A stretch of DNA of 44,871 bases from Klebsiella pneumoniae. Its GTDB lineage: Bacteria; Pseudomonadota; Gammaproteobacteria; Ga0077536. The translations under genes and the position numbers were made by a program. The stretch spans positions 1 through 44,871 of the forward strand of contig CAMCQE010000018.1 of NCBI GenBank assembly GCA_945876945.1. The letters are read 5' to 3'. Under the pieces are notes generated by a model that saw nothing but the letters and a program-made list of their open reading frames with translations, did not search any database and was not told where the DNA came from. Each line of letters starts with the position of its first letter. Within the stretch, counting starts at the first letter, position 1. Positions 7,973-14,899 of the stretch are shown piece by piece.

Positions 7973-8929
7973 ATGGGCATGCTGGTCAACGGCCAATGGC
8001 AGCGGGAAGACCTGCGCGAATTTGCGCGCGACGGCAGCAAGGTGCGCTTCGACAGCGGCTTTCACGACGCAATCCGCGCCGACGGGTCGACGGCGTTCTT
8101 GCCTGAATCGGGCCGCTACGCGCTGTACTGCAACTGGACCTGCCCATGGTCGCATCGGGCGCTGGTGACGCGCGCGCAGAAAGGCCTGACGGCGACGATC
8201 GATCTGGTGTTGCTGGAACCCAGCATGGGCAAGGAGTCCTGGTGGTTCGGGGAGCGCGGGCGCTACTCGGATCCGGCGCTGGGCGCGACGCATCTGCATA
8301 CGCTGTATTCGGCCTCCAATCCAGGCTTCACCGGCCGCGTCAGCGTGCCCGTGCTGTGGGACAAGCACACGCGCCGCATCGTCAACAATGATTCGGGCGC
8401 CATCGCGCGCCTGTTCAATAACGAATTCAACGCGCTGGCCGAACACCCCGAGCGCGACTTCTACCCGCTCGCCCTGCGGCCCGCGATTGATGCCCTGAAC
8501 GAGTTTGTGGCCGAGCGCCTCAACGACGGCGTGTATCGCTGCTTGCTGGCGAAAGATCAGGCGCAGTACGAGGCGGGTTTCGACCGCGTGTTCGGTGCGC
8601 TCGACGAACTGGAAACGCGGCTTGCGCATCAGCGCTACCTGCTGGGCAATAGCCCCACCGAACCAGACTGGCGGCTGTTTGCCTGTCTGGTGCGCTTCGA
8701 TGCGGTGTACTACCCGCTCTATAAGTGCAACCTCCGGCGCGTCGTCGACTACCCGAATCTCTGGGCCTATACGCGGGATTTGTACCAACTGCCGGCGGTC
8801 GCTGGCACGGTGAATCTGGCGGAGATCAAGGCCGGCTACTACGGCATGATTGGCCGGGGCGGCATGGTGCCCAAAGGCCCGCTGATTGATTTCAACACCG
8901 CGCACGGCCGCGCCGAGCGCTTTGCCTGA
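7973..8929 (+). CDS. Glutathionyl-hydroquinone reductase (Xi-class GST, YqjG/PcpF family)
   Basis: A 318-residue Xi-class glutathione transferase that reduces glutathionyl-hydroquinones to hydroquinones and free GSH, recycling adducts formed from quinones. The catalytic Cys is C57 in NWTCPWSHR (the family usually has CPWAHR). Family blocks MGMLVNGQW at the N-terminus, SVPVLWDK, IVNNDSG and the C-terminal helical domain with YYPLYKCNL are all present. The ATG at 7973 was chosen because the M-G-x-L-V-N-G-x-W start is the conserved N-terminus; codons further upstream in this frame show no homology. It is divergent from the TPR gene across 177 bases. It may protect against quinones from aromatic or terpenoid catabolism. 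Confidence 0.9.
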   Translation: MGMLVNGQWQREDLREFARDGSKVRFDSGFHDAIRADGSTAFLPESGRYALYCNWTCPWSHRALVTRAQKGLTATIDLVLLEPSMGKESWWFGERGRYSDPALGATHLHTLYSASNPGFTGRVSVPVLWDKHTRRIVNNDSGAIARLFNNEFNALAEHPERDFYPLALRPAIDALNEFVAERLNDGVYRCLLAKDQAQYEAGFDRVFGALDELETRLAHQRYLLGNSPTEPDWRLFACLVRFDAVYYPLYKCNLRRVVDYPNLWAYTRDLYQLPAVAGTVNLAEIKAGYYGMIGRGGMVPKGPLIDFNTAHGRAERFA

Positions 8930-8957
8930 TGCCCCCACCGTTAAGCAGGAACCCGCG

Positions 8958-9008
8958 ATGACTCAAGTCGTTTGTTGTGTGCGCCGCGCTGGCCGCGTCC
9001 TGTCATGA
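8958..9008 (+). CDS. Possible 16-codon leader peptide coupled to the LLM gene
   Basis: A mini-ORF, MTQVVCCVRRAGRVLS, with a Shine-Dalgarno AGGA at 8948-8951. Its TGA overlaps the start of the next gene as ATGA (9005-9008). The downstream gene has no good ribosome-binding site of its own, so termination-reinitiation is plausible. The peptide has adjacent Cys codons and several Arg codons. It could be a regulatory leader or merely a coupling device; nothing identifies it as a known family. Confidence 0.35.
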   Translation: MTQVVCCVRRAGRVLS

Positions 9009-9943
9009 GCGCGCCCTTGCCCGCGCTGGAACTGGGCCTCACGCCCTGGGATTTCTCCTCGCTTACCGCGCATTCGCTCGCCACGCAGGCGGCTTACGCG
9101 GAGTCGCTCGGCTATCGCTCGTTCTGGCTGCCGGAGAATCATTTCAATCCCTATGCAATCCCCGACCCGCTGATGCTGCTGGCGGCGGTGGCGGCGTCGA
9201 CCCGCGAGATGAAGCTCGCCACCACCAGCTATCTCTTGCCCTTGCGGAATCCGCTGCTGGCCGCCGAGCAGGTGGCGGTGCTCGATCGCCTGAGCGAAGG
9301 GCGGGTGATTCTGGGCGTCGGGCGCGGGTATTCGCGGGAAACGCTCAAGGCGTTCGCGATTGATCCGGGTGAGAAGCGCGAGCTTTTCGAGTGGGCCTAT
9401 ACGCTGATGCTGAGCGCCTGGCGCGGCGAGGCGGTGTCTTTGCACGCCGACGGCAGCGCTGCGGTTACCGTTGAACCGCGGCCGCTGCAGCAGCCGCATC
9501 CGCCGGTGTGGGTGGCGGCGTTCGGGCCCAAGGCCTTGGCGCAGGTGGGCCGCCTGGGCCTGCCCTATCTGGCCTCGCCCATCGAAACGCTGGCGGATCT
9601 CACGACTAACTTTGCGCGCTATGACGCGGCGCTTGCGGCGGCCGGGCATCCGCCCATGACGCTCCGCCCGGTGATGCGAACGGTCTTTGTGAGCGATTCA
9701 CGCGCCACGCTCAACACGCTGCGCGAGCGCTTGTCCACGCTGACCTTACCCAGTGGCCTTGCCAGTTCACCACAGGCCGACGATTGGGCCATCATAGGCG
9801 ACCGCCATGAGGTGAAAGATAAAATTGCGGTGTATCGGGAAACGCTCGGCATATCGCATCTGGTGGTCACCCGCCTGCGGGTGGAAGGTGTGCCCAGCGA
9901 CGGCCTGCGCGAATCCGTCACCGCCATCGCCGGGTTGGTCTAG
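9005..9943 (+). CDS. LLM-class (luciferase-like) flavin-dependent oxidoreductase
   Basis: A 312-residue bacterial luciferase-like TIM-barrel protein using FMN or F420. It shows the typical N-terminal block (LATQAAYAESLGYRSFWLPE, then NHF), TSYLLPLRNPLLAAEQVAVL, and LDRLSEGRVILGVGRGY. These are the hallmark strands that form the flavin pocket. PHPPVWVAAFGP marks the second half. The ATG at 9005 is preferred over a TTG at 8972, because homology begins at LELGLTPW and the ATG overlaps the upstream mini-ORF. The substrate is not predictable; members include monooxygenases of alkanes, sulfonates and terpenoids. A 28-base gap follows before the next gene. Confidence 0.85.
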   Translation: MSAPLPALELGLTPWDFSSLTAHSLATQAAYAESLGYRSFWLPENHFNPYAIPDPLMLLAAVAASTREMKLATTSYLLPLRNPLLAAEQVAVLDRLSEGRVILGVGRGYSRETLKAFAIDPGEKRELFEWAYTLMLSAWRGEAVSLHADGSAAVTVEPRPLQQPHPPVWVAAFGPKALAQVGRLGLPYLASPIETLADLTTNFARYDAALAAAGHPPMTLRPVMRTVFVSDSRATLNTLRERLSTLTLPSGLASSPQADDWAIIGDRHEVKDKIAVYRETLGISHLVVTRLRVEGVPSDGLRESVTAIAGLV

Positions 9944-9971
9944 CGTCGCCGCCCTCAATAAAGGAATTTTG

Positions 9972-10448
9972 ATGATGAATGCCCGTGCCTTCACGCTCCT
10001 GCTGAGCCTGCTGTTCCCGCTCGCCGTCGCCGCCCAAACCGCACGTTACGTGGAACCTTCGCCCGGCCGCCTGATGGTGAACACGCTGCTGGAGCCCGCA
10101 GGCAACCCGGCCGTGCCGCTGTATCTCGATAGGACCGGGCGCTATTACCTGGAGATCCTGCTGGAAGGAGAGGCGGCCGACACCCACGGCCCCATCGCGC
10201 TGACCCTGAACCTTGTGGTGCGACGTCGCGAGCAAACCCTGCTGACCCGTCAGGTGCCGGTGGCGCTCGCCGCCGGTGAGCGCGGCAAGACGCTGCTGTG
10301 GCTCAACTCGCCGGGCGACCTGCCGGCGCGCCGGGAACTGGTGCTGTCGGTAGCGCCGGAAGGCGGCGTCCTGCCGCCGCTGCCCGGCGTTGCGCTGCGT
10401 CTGCAGTTAACCCGCAAATTCGAGTTGCTGCCGGTACCTTTGTTCTAG
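9972..10448 (+). CDS. Small secreted protein of unknown function
   Basis: A 158-residue protein with a clear signal peptide: MMNARAFTLLLSLLFPLAVA with cleavage probably after AVAAQ. The mature part is short and rich in beta-type alternation (YYLEILLEG, IALTLNLVVRRREQTLLTR), suggesting a small beta-sandwich in the periplasm. No Cys is present and I recognise no family motif. AAGGAATTTTG precedes the start; ATG codons at 9972 and 9975 are both possible. It sits 28 bases after the LLM oxidoreductase, so the two may be co-transcribed, but the context gives no functional clue. Confidence 0.75.
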   Translation: MMNARAFTLLLSLLFPLAVAAQTARYVEPSPGRLMVNTLLEPAGNPAVPLYLDRTGRYYLEILLEGEAADTHGPIALTLNLVVRRREQTLLTRQVPVALAAGERGKTLLWLNSPGDLPARRELVLSVAPEGGVLPPLPGVALRLQLTRKFELLPVPLF

Positions 10449-10539
10449 ACCGCGACGGCGCTGCAGCGGCGCAGGCTAGAGCAACGGCGCAAAACGACTT
10501 AGGCTAGCGCCGGGCTCTCGCGGCCCCAGACTTCGTGCG

Positions 10540-10568
10540 GGCAGGCATCACCGCCTGCCGCTTTTCCT
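10540..10568 (+). terminator. Terminator-like hairpin just upstream of the CoA-transferase genes
   Basis: GGCAGGC, 6-base loop, GCCTGCC, then a T-rich run (CTTTTCCTTT). It would end transcription of the upstream gene. Its position, ~24 bases before the scoA start, also allows it to act as an attenuator. Confidence 0.5.
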
Positions 10569-10591
10569 TTCCACTGACTACCGGAGCCTTT

Positions 10592-11302
10592 ATGTCTTCC
10601 AAGCTCTACCGGGACGCGCATCACGCGCTCGAGGGTCTGACCGCCGATGGCATCACCGTGATGTCGGGCGGCTTCGGCCTCTGCGGCATTCCCGAAAACC
10701 TCATTACCGCCTTGCGCGATTCGGGCGCCAAAAATCTCACCGTCATTGGCAACAACGTGGGCTGCGACGAGCACGGCATGTGGCTGGTGCTGGCCAACAA
10801 CCAGATCCGCAAAGTGCTGGCGAGCTATGTGGGCGAGAACAAGATTCTTGAAACCCGCTTCATGAACGGCGAAGTGGAAATTGAGTTCAATCCGCAGGGC
10901 ACGCTGGCCGAGCGTATTCGTGCCGGCGGCGCCGGGATCCCGGCGTTCTATACCCGCACCGGCTACGGCACGGCGGTGGCCGAAGGCAAGGAAACCCGCC
11001 AGTTCAACGGCGAGTGGTATGTGATGGAAACCGGCCTCGTGGCCGACATCTCGCTGGTGAAGGCCTGGAAGGCAGATACCGAAGGCAACCTCGTGTACCG
11101 CAAAACGGCGCGCAACTTTAATCCCATGATGGCCACCGCTGGCCGCGTGACGATTGCCGAAGTAGAAGAAATCGTGCCGGTGGGCAGCATCGACCCCGAC
11201 CAGATCCACACCCCGGGCATCTACGTGCAGCGCATCGTTCAGGGGCAAAACTACGTCAAGCACATCGAACGACGCACCACGCGTCCGCGGGAGAGCAACT
11301 AA
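10592..11302 (+). CDS. 3-oxoacid CoA-transferase subunit A
   Basis: The alpha subunit (236 residues) of a family I CoA-transferase of the succinyl-CoA/acetoacetate type, moving CoA between carboxylic acids. The signature [13 protein letters not shown] lies near residues 27-40. [34 protein letters not shown] and [16 protein letters not shown] are typical of SCOT-type alpha subunits. The ATG at 10592 follows a CCGGAG Shine-Dalgarno. The stop TAA overlaps the beta-subunit ATG (11302), so the subunits are translationally coupled. Its position directly ahead of the methylcitrate operon suggests a role in short-chain acid or acetoacetate use. Substrates cannot be fixed from sequence. Confidence 0.9.
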   Translation: MSSKLYRDAHHALEGLTADGITVMSGGFGLCGIPENLITALRDSGAKNLTVIGNNVGCDEHGMWLVLANNQIRKVLASYVGENKILETRFMNGEVEIEFNPQGTLAERIRAGGAGIPAFYTRTGYGTAVAEGKETRQFNGEWYVMETGLVADISLVKAWKADTEGNLVYRKTARNFNPMMATAGRVTIAEVEEIVPVGSIDPDQIHTPGIYVQRIVQGQNYVKHIERRTTRPRESN

Positions 11303-11946
11303 TGGCCTGGACTCGTGAACAAATGGCGGCGCGCGCCGCGCAGGAACTGCGCGACGGCTTTTATGTGAACTTGGGCATCGGCATCCCCACGCTGGTGGCC
11401 AATGTGATCCCGGACGGCATGACGGTCACCCTCCAGAGCGAGAACGGCATGCTGGGTATGGGCCCGTTTCCCTTTGAAGGCGAAGAAGACGCCGACCTCA
11501 TCAATGCCGGCAAGCAGACCATTACCGAACTGCCGCAGACCAGCTATTTCTCCAGCGCCGACAGCTTCGCGATGATTCGCGGTGGGCACATCAATCTGTC
11601 GATTCTTGGCGGCATGCAGGTCTCGGCGACGGGCGATCTGGCGAACTGGATGGTGCCCGGCAAGATGGTGAAGGGCATGGGCGGGGCGATGGATTTGGTC
11701 GCCGGCGTGCGCCGCGTGGTGGTGGTGATGGAACACTGCGAGAAGAGCGGGGAATCCAAGTTCAAACCCAGTTGCACCCTGCCGCTCACCGGCAAGGGCG
11801 TGGTGGACCTGCTGGTGACCGACCTTGCCGTGTTCGAGATCGACCGTAAAGGCGGCGGCGCGCGACTGGTAGAACTGGCGGACGGCGTGACGCTGGAAGA
11901 ATTGCGCGCCAAAACCGAAGCCAGCTTCCAGAACGGGCTGGCTTAA
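11302..11946 (+). CDS. 3-oxoacid CoA-transferase subunit B
   Basis: The beta subunit (214 residues), which carries the catalytic glutamate. The active-site motif SENGMLGMG places it at Glu47, the residue that forms the glutamyl-CoA thioester in this family. GIGIPTLV (~25-32), [15 protein letters not shown] and [10 protein letters not shown] are family blocks. Subunit A overlaps the start by one base. The gene ends before a strong hairpin (11959-11991), which separates it from the GntR/prp operon. The complex is probably an A2B2 cytoplasmic enzyme. Confidence 0.9.
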   Translation: MAWTREQMAARAAQELRDGFYVNLGIGIPTLVANVIPDGMTVTLQSENGMLGMGPFPFEGEEDADLINAGKQTITELPQTSYFSSADSFAMIRGGHINLSILGGMQVSATGDLANWMVPGKMVKGMGGAMDLVAGVRRVVVVMEHCEKSGESKFKPSCTLPLTGKGVVDLLVTDLAVFEIDRKGGGARLVELADGVTLEELRAKTEASFQNGLA

Positions 11947-11958
11947 TCTCTCGCGAAG

Positions 11959-11991
11959 GCCGGGCGTTTGCGTCGAACGCAGACGCCCGGC
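11959..11991 (+). terminator. Long hairpin after the CoA-transferase genes
   Basis: A 9-bp outer stem (GCCGGGCGT/ACGCCCGGC), one T/G mismatch, and a 5-bp inner stem (TGCGT/ACGCA) with loop CGA. No T tract follows, so termination efficiency is uncertain, but it closes the CoA-transferase unit before the gntR promoter. Confidence 0.55.
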
Positions 11992-12044
11992 AAGCGCCCC
12001 GGGCTTGCGGCCAGTGCTGGCACCGCGTGAGCCATTATCCAAAG

Positions 12045-12056
12045 ATTGTCGACAAT
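12045..12056. promoter_or_regulatory. Palindromic GntR-type operator
   Basis: ATTGTCGACAAT is a perfect 12-bp palindrome, 41 bases before the gntR start. FadR-subfamily GntR regulators commonly bind TTGTCGACAA-type palindromes, and a GntR regulator of propionate genes (PrpQ) has been described in Proteobacteria. I saw no second copy of this palindrome in the window. It likely mediates autoregulation of the whole gntR-prpB-prpC-acnD operon. Confidence 0.65.
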
Positions 12057-12061
12057 GCGCC

Positions 12062-12091
12062 TTGACCGGCCGCCGCTTCGCCCGCTATTTT
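12062..12091 (+). promoter_or_regulatory. Probable promoter of the gntR-prp operon
   Basis: TTGACC (12062-12067), an 18-base spacer and TATTTT (12086-12091) resemble a sigma-70 promoter immediately downstream of the palindromic operator. The predicted start of transcription falls close to the ATG at 12098, so the message may be leaderless or translation may begin at a later GTG (12125). Confidence 0.4.
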
Positions 12092-12097
12092 CCGGTC

Positions 12098-12808
12098 ATG
12101 TCCCCTGCATTGTGCACAACAGCCGTGTTCAACCCCGAAATCGACGACGTTAAAGCCCTGCGCACCGCCGCTGACCGGGTGTTTGAAGCGTTGCAGGACG
12201 CGATTGTGCGCGGCGAGATTGCGCCGGGGTCGCGGGTGGGCGAGACCGAACTGGCCGAGCGCTTCGGCACCAGCCGGGGGCCCTTACGCGAAGCCCTGCG
12301 GCGGCTGGAATCCCGGCGTCTGGTGGAGCGCACCCCACATGTGGGGATCCGCATCGCGGCTTTAAGTCAGGCCGCGCTTATCGAAATCTACTATGTGCGC
12401 GAGGCGCTGGAAGGCATGGCCGCGCGCCTCGCCGCCACGCTGATGACGCCGGACGAAGTCGCCGGTCTCAAGGCGCTGCTCGCCGCCCACGAGCAGGACG
12501 AAGCCCTGAAAGCCGACATGGCCTACTTCCAGCAGGAAGGCGACCTCGATTTCCACTACCGCATTATTCAGGGCAGCCATAACACCCAGCTGACCCAGCT
12601 GCTGATCGGCGAGCTTTACCACCGCATCCGGATGTATCGCTATCAGATCAGCGCCTACGCCAACCGGCCGCAAAAGGCCTTTGGAGAACATCAGCGCATT
12701 GCCGAAGCGATCGAAGCGCGCGACGGCGACCTCGCCGAAATGCTGATGCGCCGACACATCAGCTCGGCCCGACAGAACATTGAAAAACACCAGAAGGAGC
12801 TCTCATGA
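12098..12808 (+). CDS. GntR-family (FadR/FCD subfamily) regulator of the methylcitrate operon
   Basis: A 236-residue transcription factor. The winged helix-turn-helix spans roughly residues 25-90 ([20 protein letters not shown] as the recognition region). The all-helical FCD ligand domain follows; its metal/ligand residues include the D-F-H triad in [10 protein letters not shown] and the late H in FGEHQRI. The last codons overlap prpB as ATGA, so regulator and enzyme are coupled. The perfect palindrome upstream is the likely binding site. The ligand is probably 2-methylcitrate or a related acid, by context only. The start is uncertain: no Shine-Dalgarno precedes the ATG, and a GTG at 12125 also fits. 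Confidence 0.85.
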   Translation: MSPALCTTAVFNPEIDDVKALRTAADRVFEALQDAIVRGEIAPGSRVGETELAERFGTSRGPLREALRRLESRRLVERTPHVGIRIAALSQAALIEIYYVREALEGMAARLAATLMTPDEVAGLKALLAAHEQDEALKADMAYFQQEGDLDFHYRIIQGSHNTQLTQLLIGELYHRIRMYRYQISAYANRPQKAFGEHQRIAEAIEARDGDLAEMLMRRHISSARQNIEKHQKELS

Positions 12809-13689
12809 CTCAGCAACTCACCGCCGGCGCTCGCCTGCGCCTCGCCATCCGCGAGGAGCAGCCCCTGCAGATTATTGGCACCGTTAACGCCTACGCCGCG
12901 ATGATGGCCAAGCGCACCGGCTTCCGCGCGATTTATCTCTCTGGCGCCGGCGTGGCCAATTACTCCTACGGCCTGCCGGATCTGGGCATGACCTCGCTGG
13001 ACGACGTGCTCATCGACGCGCGTCGCATCACCAGCCAGGTAGATCTGCCGCTGCTGGTCGACGCCGATACCGGCTGGGGCGGCGCGTTCAATATCGCCCG
13101 CACCGTGAAGCAAATGACCGCCGCCGGCGTGGCCGGCATGCATATCGAAGACCAGGTGTCGCAGAAGCGCTGCGGCCATCGCCCCAACAAGGAAGTGGTG
13201 TCGACCGATGAAATGGTCGACCGCGTGAAAGCCGCGGTGGATGCCAAGACCGACGCGGACTTCGTGGTGATGGCGCGCACCGATGCCTTGCAGGTCGAAG
13301 GCCTGAACGGCGTGATCGACCGCGCCTGCGCCTTCATCGAAGCCGGCGCCGACGCCATCTTTGCCGAGGCCATGACCGACATCACCATGTACAAGCAAAT
13401 CTGCGACGCGGTGAAAGCGCCGGTGCTGGCGAACCTCACCGAGTTCGGCACCACGCCTTACTACATGGTGGATGAGCTGGGCGCGCAGGGCATTGCGATG
13501 GTGCTCTATCCGCTGTCACCCACCCGCGCCATGCAGCGTGCGGCCTTGAACGTGATGGAAGCCATTCGCAAGGAAGGCACGCAGAAAAACGTGCTCGATC
13601 TCATGCAGCCGCGTAGCGAGCTTTATGACTTCCTCGGCTACCATGCCTACGAAGACAAACTCGACCAGCTGTTCAAGAAGGGCAAGTAA
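12805..13689 (+). CDS. prpB: 2-methylisocitrate lyase
   Basis: A 294-residue member of the isocitrate lyase/PEP mutase superfamily that splits 2-methylisocitrate into pyruvate and succinate, the last step of the methylcitrate cycle. The catalytic KRCGH motif is at residues 121-125 with Cys123. Mg-binding aspartates lie in VDADTGWGG (D86, D88). MHIEDQ (~112-117) and MARTDA are also typical. The length matches the family (~295). It overlaps gntR by four bases and is followed after a 42-base gap by prpC, with AAGGAGCTCTC providing its own ribosome-binding site. Confidence 0.95.
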   Translation: MTQQLTAGARLRLAIREEQPLQIIGTVNAYAAMMAKRTGFRAIYLSGAGVANYSYGLPDLGMTSLDDVLIDARRITSQVDLPLLVDADTGWGGAFNIARTVKQMTAAGVAGMHIEDQVSQKRCGHRPNKEVVSTDEMVDRVKAAVDAKTDADFVVMARTDALQVEGLNGVIDRACAFIEAGADAIFAEAMTDITMYKQICDAVKAPVLANLTEFGTTPYYMVDELGAQGIAMVLYPLSPTRAMQRAALNVMEAIRKEGTQKNVLDLMQPRSELYDFLGYHAYEDKLDQLFKKGK

Positions 13690-13731
13690 CGGCCAGCGCC
13701 GTACACGATTGATTTCAACAGGAGAATGACC

Positions 13732-14886
13732 ATGTCCGAGACCACCCCCAACCTGCCGAAACCGAAGAAATCCGTTGCCCTTTCCGGCACCGTCGCTGGT
13801 AACACCGCGCTGTGCACCGTGGGCCGCAGCGGTAACGATCTGCACTATCGCGGCTACGACATCCTCGACATCGCGAACACCTGCGAGTTCGAGGAAATCG
13901 CCCATCTGCTGGTGCACGGCAAGCTGCCGACCGTGCCCGAACTCGCCGCCTACAAGGCCAAACTGAAAGCCCTGCGTGGCCTGCCGGCGGCGCTGAAGTC
14001 GGCGCTGGAAGAACTGCCGCCCTACGCCCATCCGATGGACGTGATGCGTACGGGCGTGTCCGTGCTGGGCTGTCTGTCGCCCGAGAAGGACGACCACAAC
14101 CATCCCGGCGCGCGCGACATCGCCGACAAGCTCATGGCTTCGCTCGGTTCGATGCTGCTGTACTGGTATCACTTCAGCCACAACGGCAAGTGCATCGAGA
14201 CGGAAACCGACGACGACTCCATCGGTGGCCACTTCCTGCACATGCTGCACGGTGAAAAGCCGCGCGATTCCTGGGTGCGCGCCATGCACACCTCGCTCAT
14301 TCTTTACGCGGAGCATGAGTTCAACGCGTCCACGTTTACCTCGCGCGTGGTAGCCGGTACCGGCTCCGACATGTTCTCTGCCATCTGCGGCGGCATCGGC
14401 GCGCTGCGCGGGCCGAAGCACGGCGGCGCCAACGAAGTGGCGTTCGAAATCCAGAAGCGTTACGACAACGCCAACGAAGCCGAGGCCGATATCCGCGCCC
14501 GCGTCGAACGCAAGGAAGTCGTGATTGGCTTTGGTCACCCCGTGTACACCGTGGGCGATCCGCGTAACAAGGTCATCAAGGAAGTCGCCCGCCAGCTCTC
14601 GGCGGAAGAGAAGAACATGAAAATGTATGACATCGCCGAACGTCTTGAGACGGTGATGTGGGAAATCAAGAAGATGTTCCCCAACCTCGACTGGTTCAGC
14701 GCGGTGAGCTACCACATGATGGGCGTGCCGACCGCGATGTTTACGCCGCTGTTCGTCATTGCGCGCACCGCCGGCTGGTCTGCGCATGTGATTGAACAGC
14801 GCATCGACGGCAAGATTATCCGCCCCAGCGCCAACTACACCGGTCCGGAAGACCAGAAGTTCGTGCCCCTCAAGCGCCGCAAGTAA
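13732..14886 (+). CDS. prpC: 2-methylcitrate synthase
   Basis: A 384-residue type I citrate synthase-like enzyme that condenses propionyl-CoA and oxaloacetate to 2-methylcitrate. Catalytic histidines lie in GPKHGGANE and GFGHPVYT, the usual citrate synthase positions. The early blocks [14 protein letters not shown] and [12 protein letters not shown] mark the methylcitrate synthase branch. The ATG at 13732 was chosen over the ATG at 13726 because GGAG (13721-13724) is 7 bases from the former and only 1 from the latter. It lies between prpB and acnD in the operon, confirming the physiological role. Confidence 0.95.
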   Translation: MSETTPNLPKPKKSVALSGTVAGNTALCTVGRSGNDLHYRGYDILDIANTCEFEEIAHLLVHGKLPTVPELAAYKAKLKALRGLPAALKSALEELPPYAHPMDVMRTGVSVLGCLSPEKDDHNHPGARDIADKLMASLGSMLLYWYHFSHNGKCIETETDDDSIGGHFLHMLHGEKPRDSWVRAMHTSLILYAEHEFNASTFTSRVVAGTGSDMFSAICGGIGALRGPKHGGANEVAFEIQKRYDNANEAEADIRARVERKEVVIGFGHPVYTVGDPRNKVIKEVARQLSAEEKNMKMYDIAERLETVMWEIKKMFPNLDWFSAVSYHMMGVPTAMFTPLFVIARTAGWSAHVIEQRIDGKIIRPSANYTGPEDQKFVPLKRRK

Positions 14887-14899
14887 CGGAACTCCCCGC

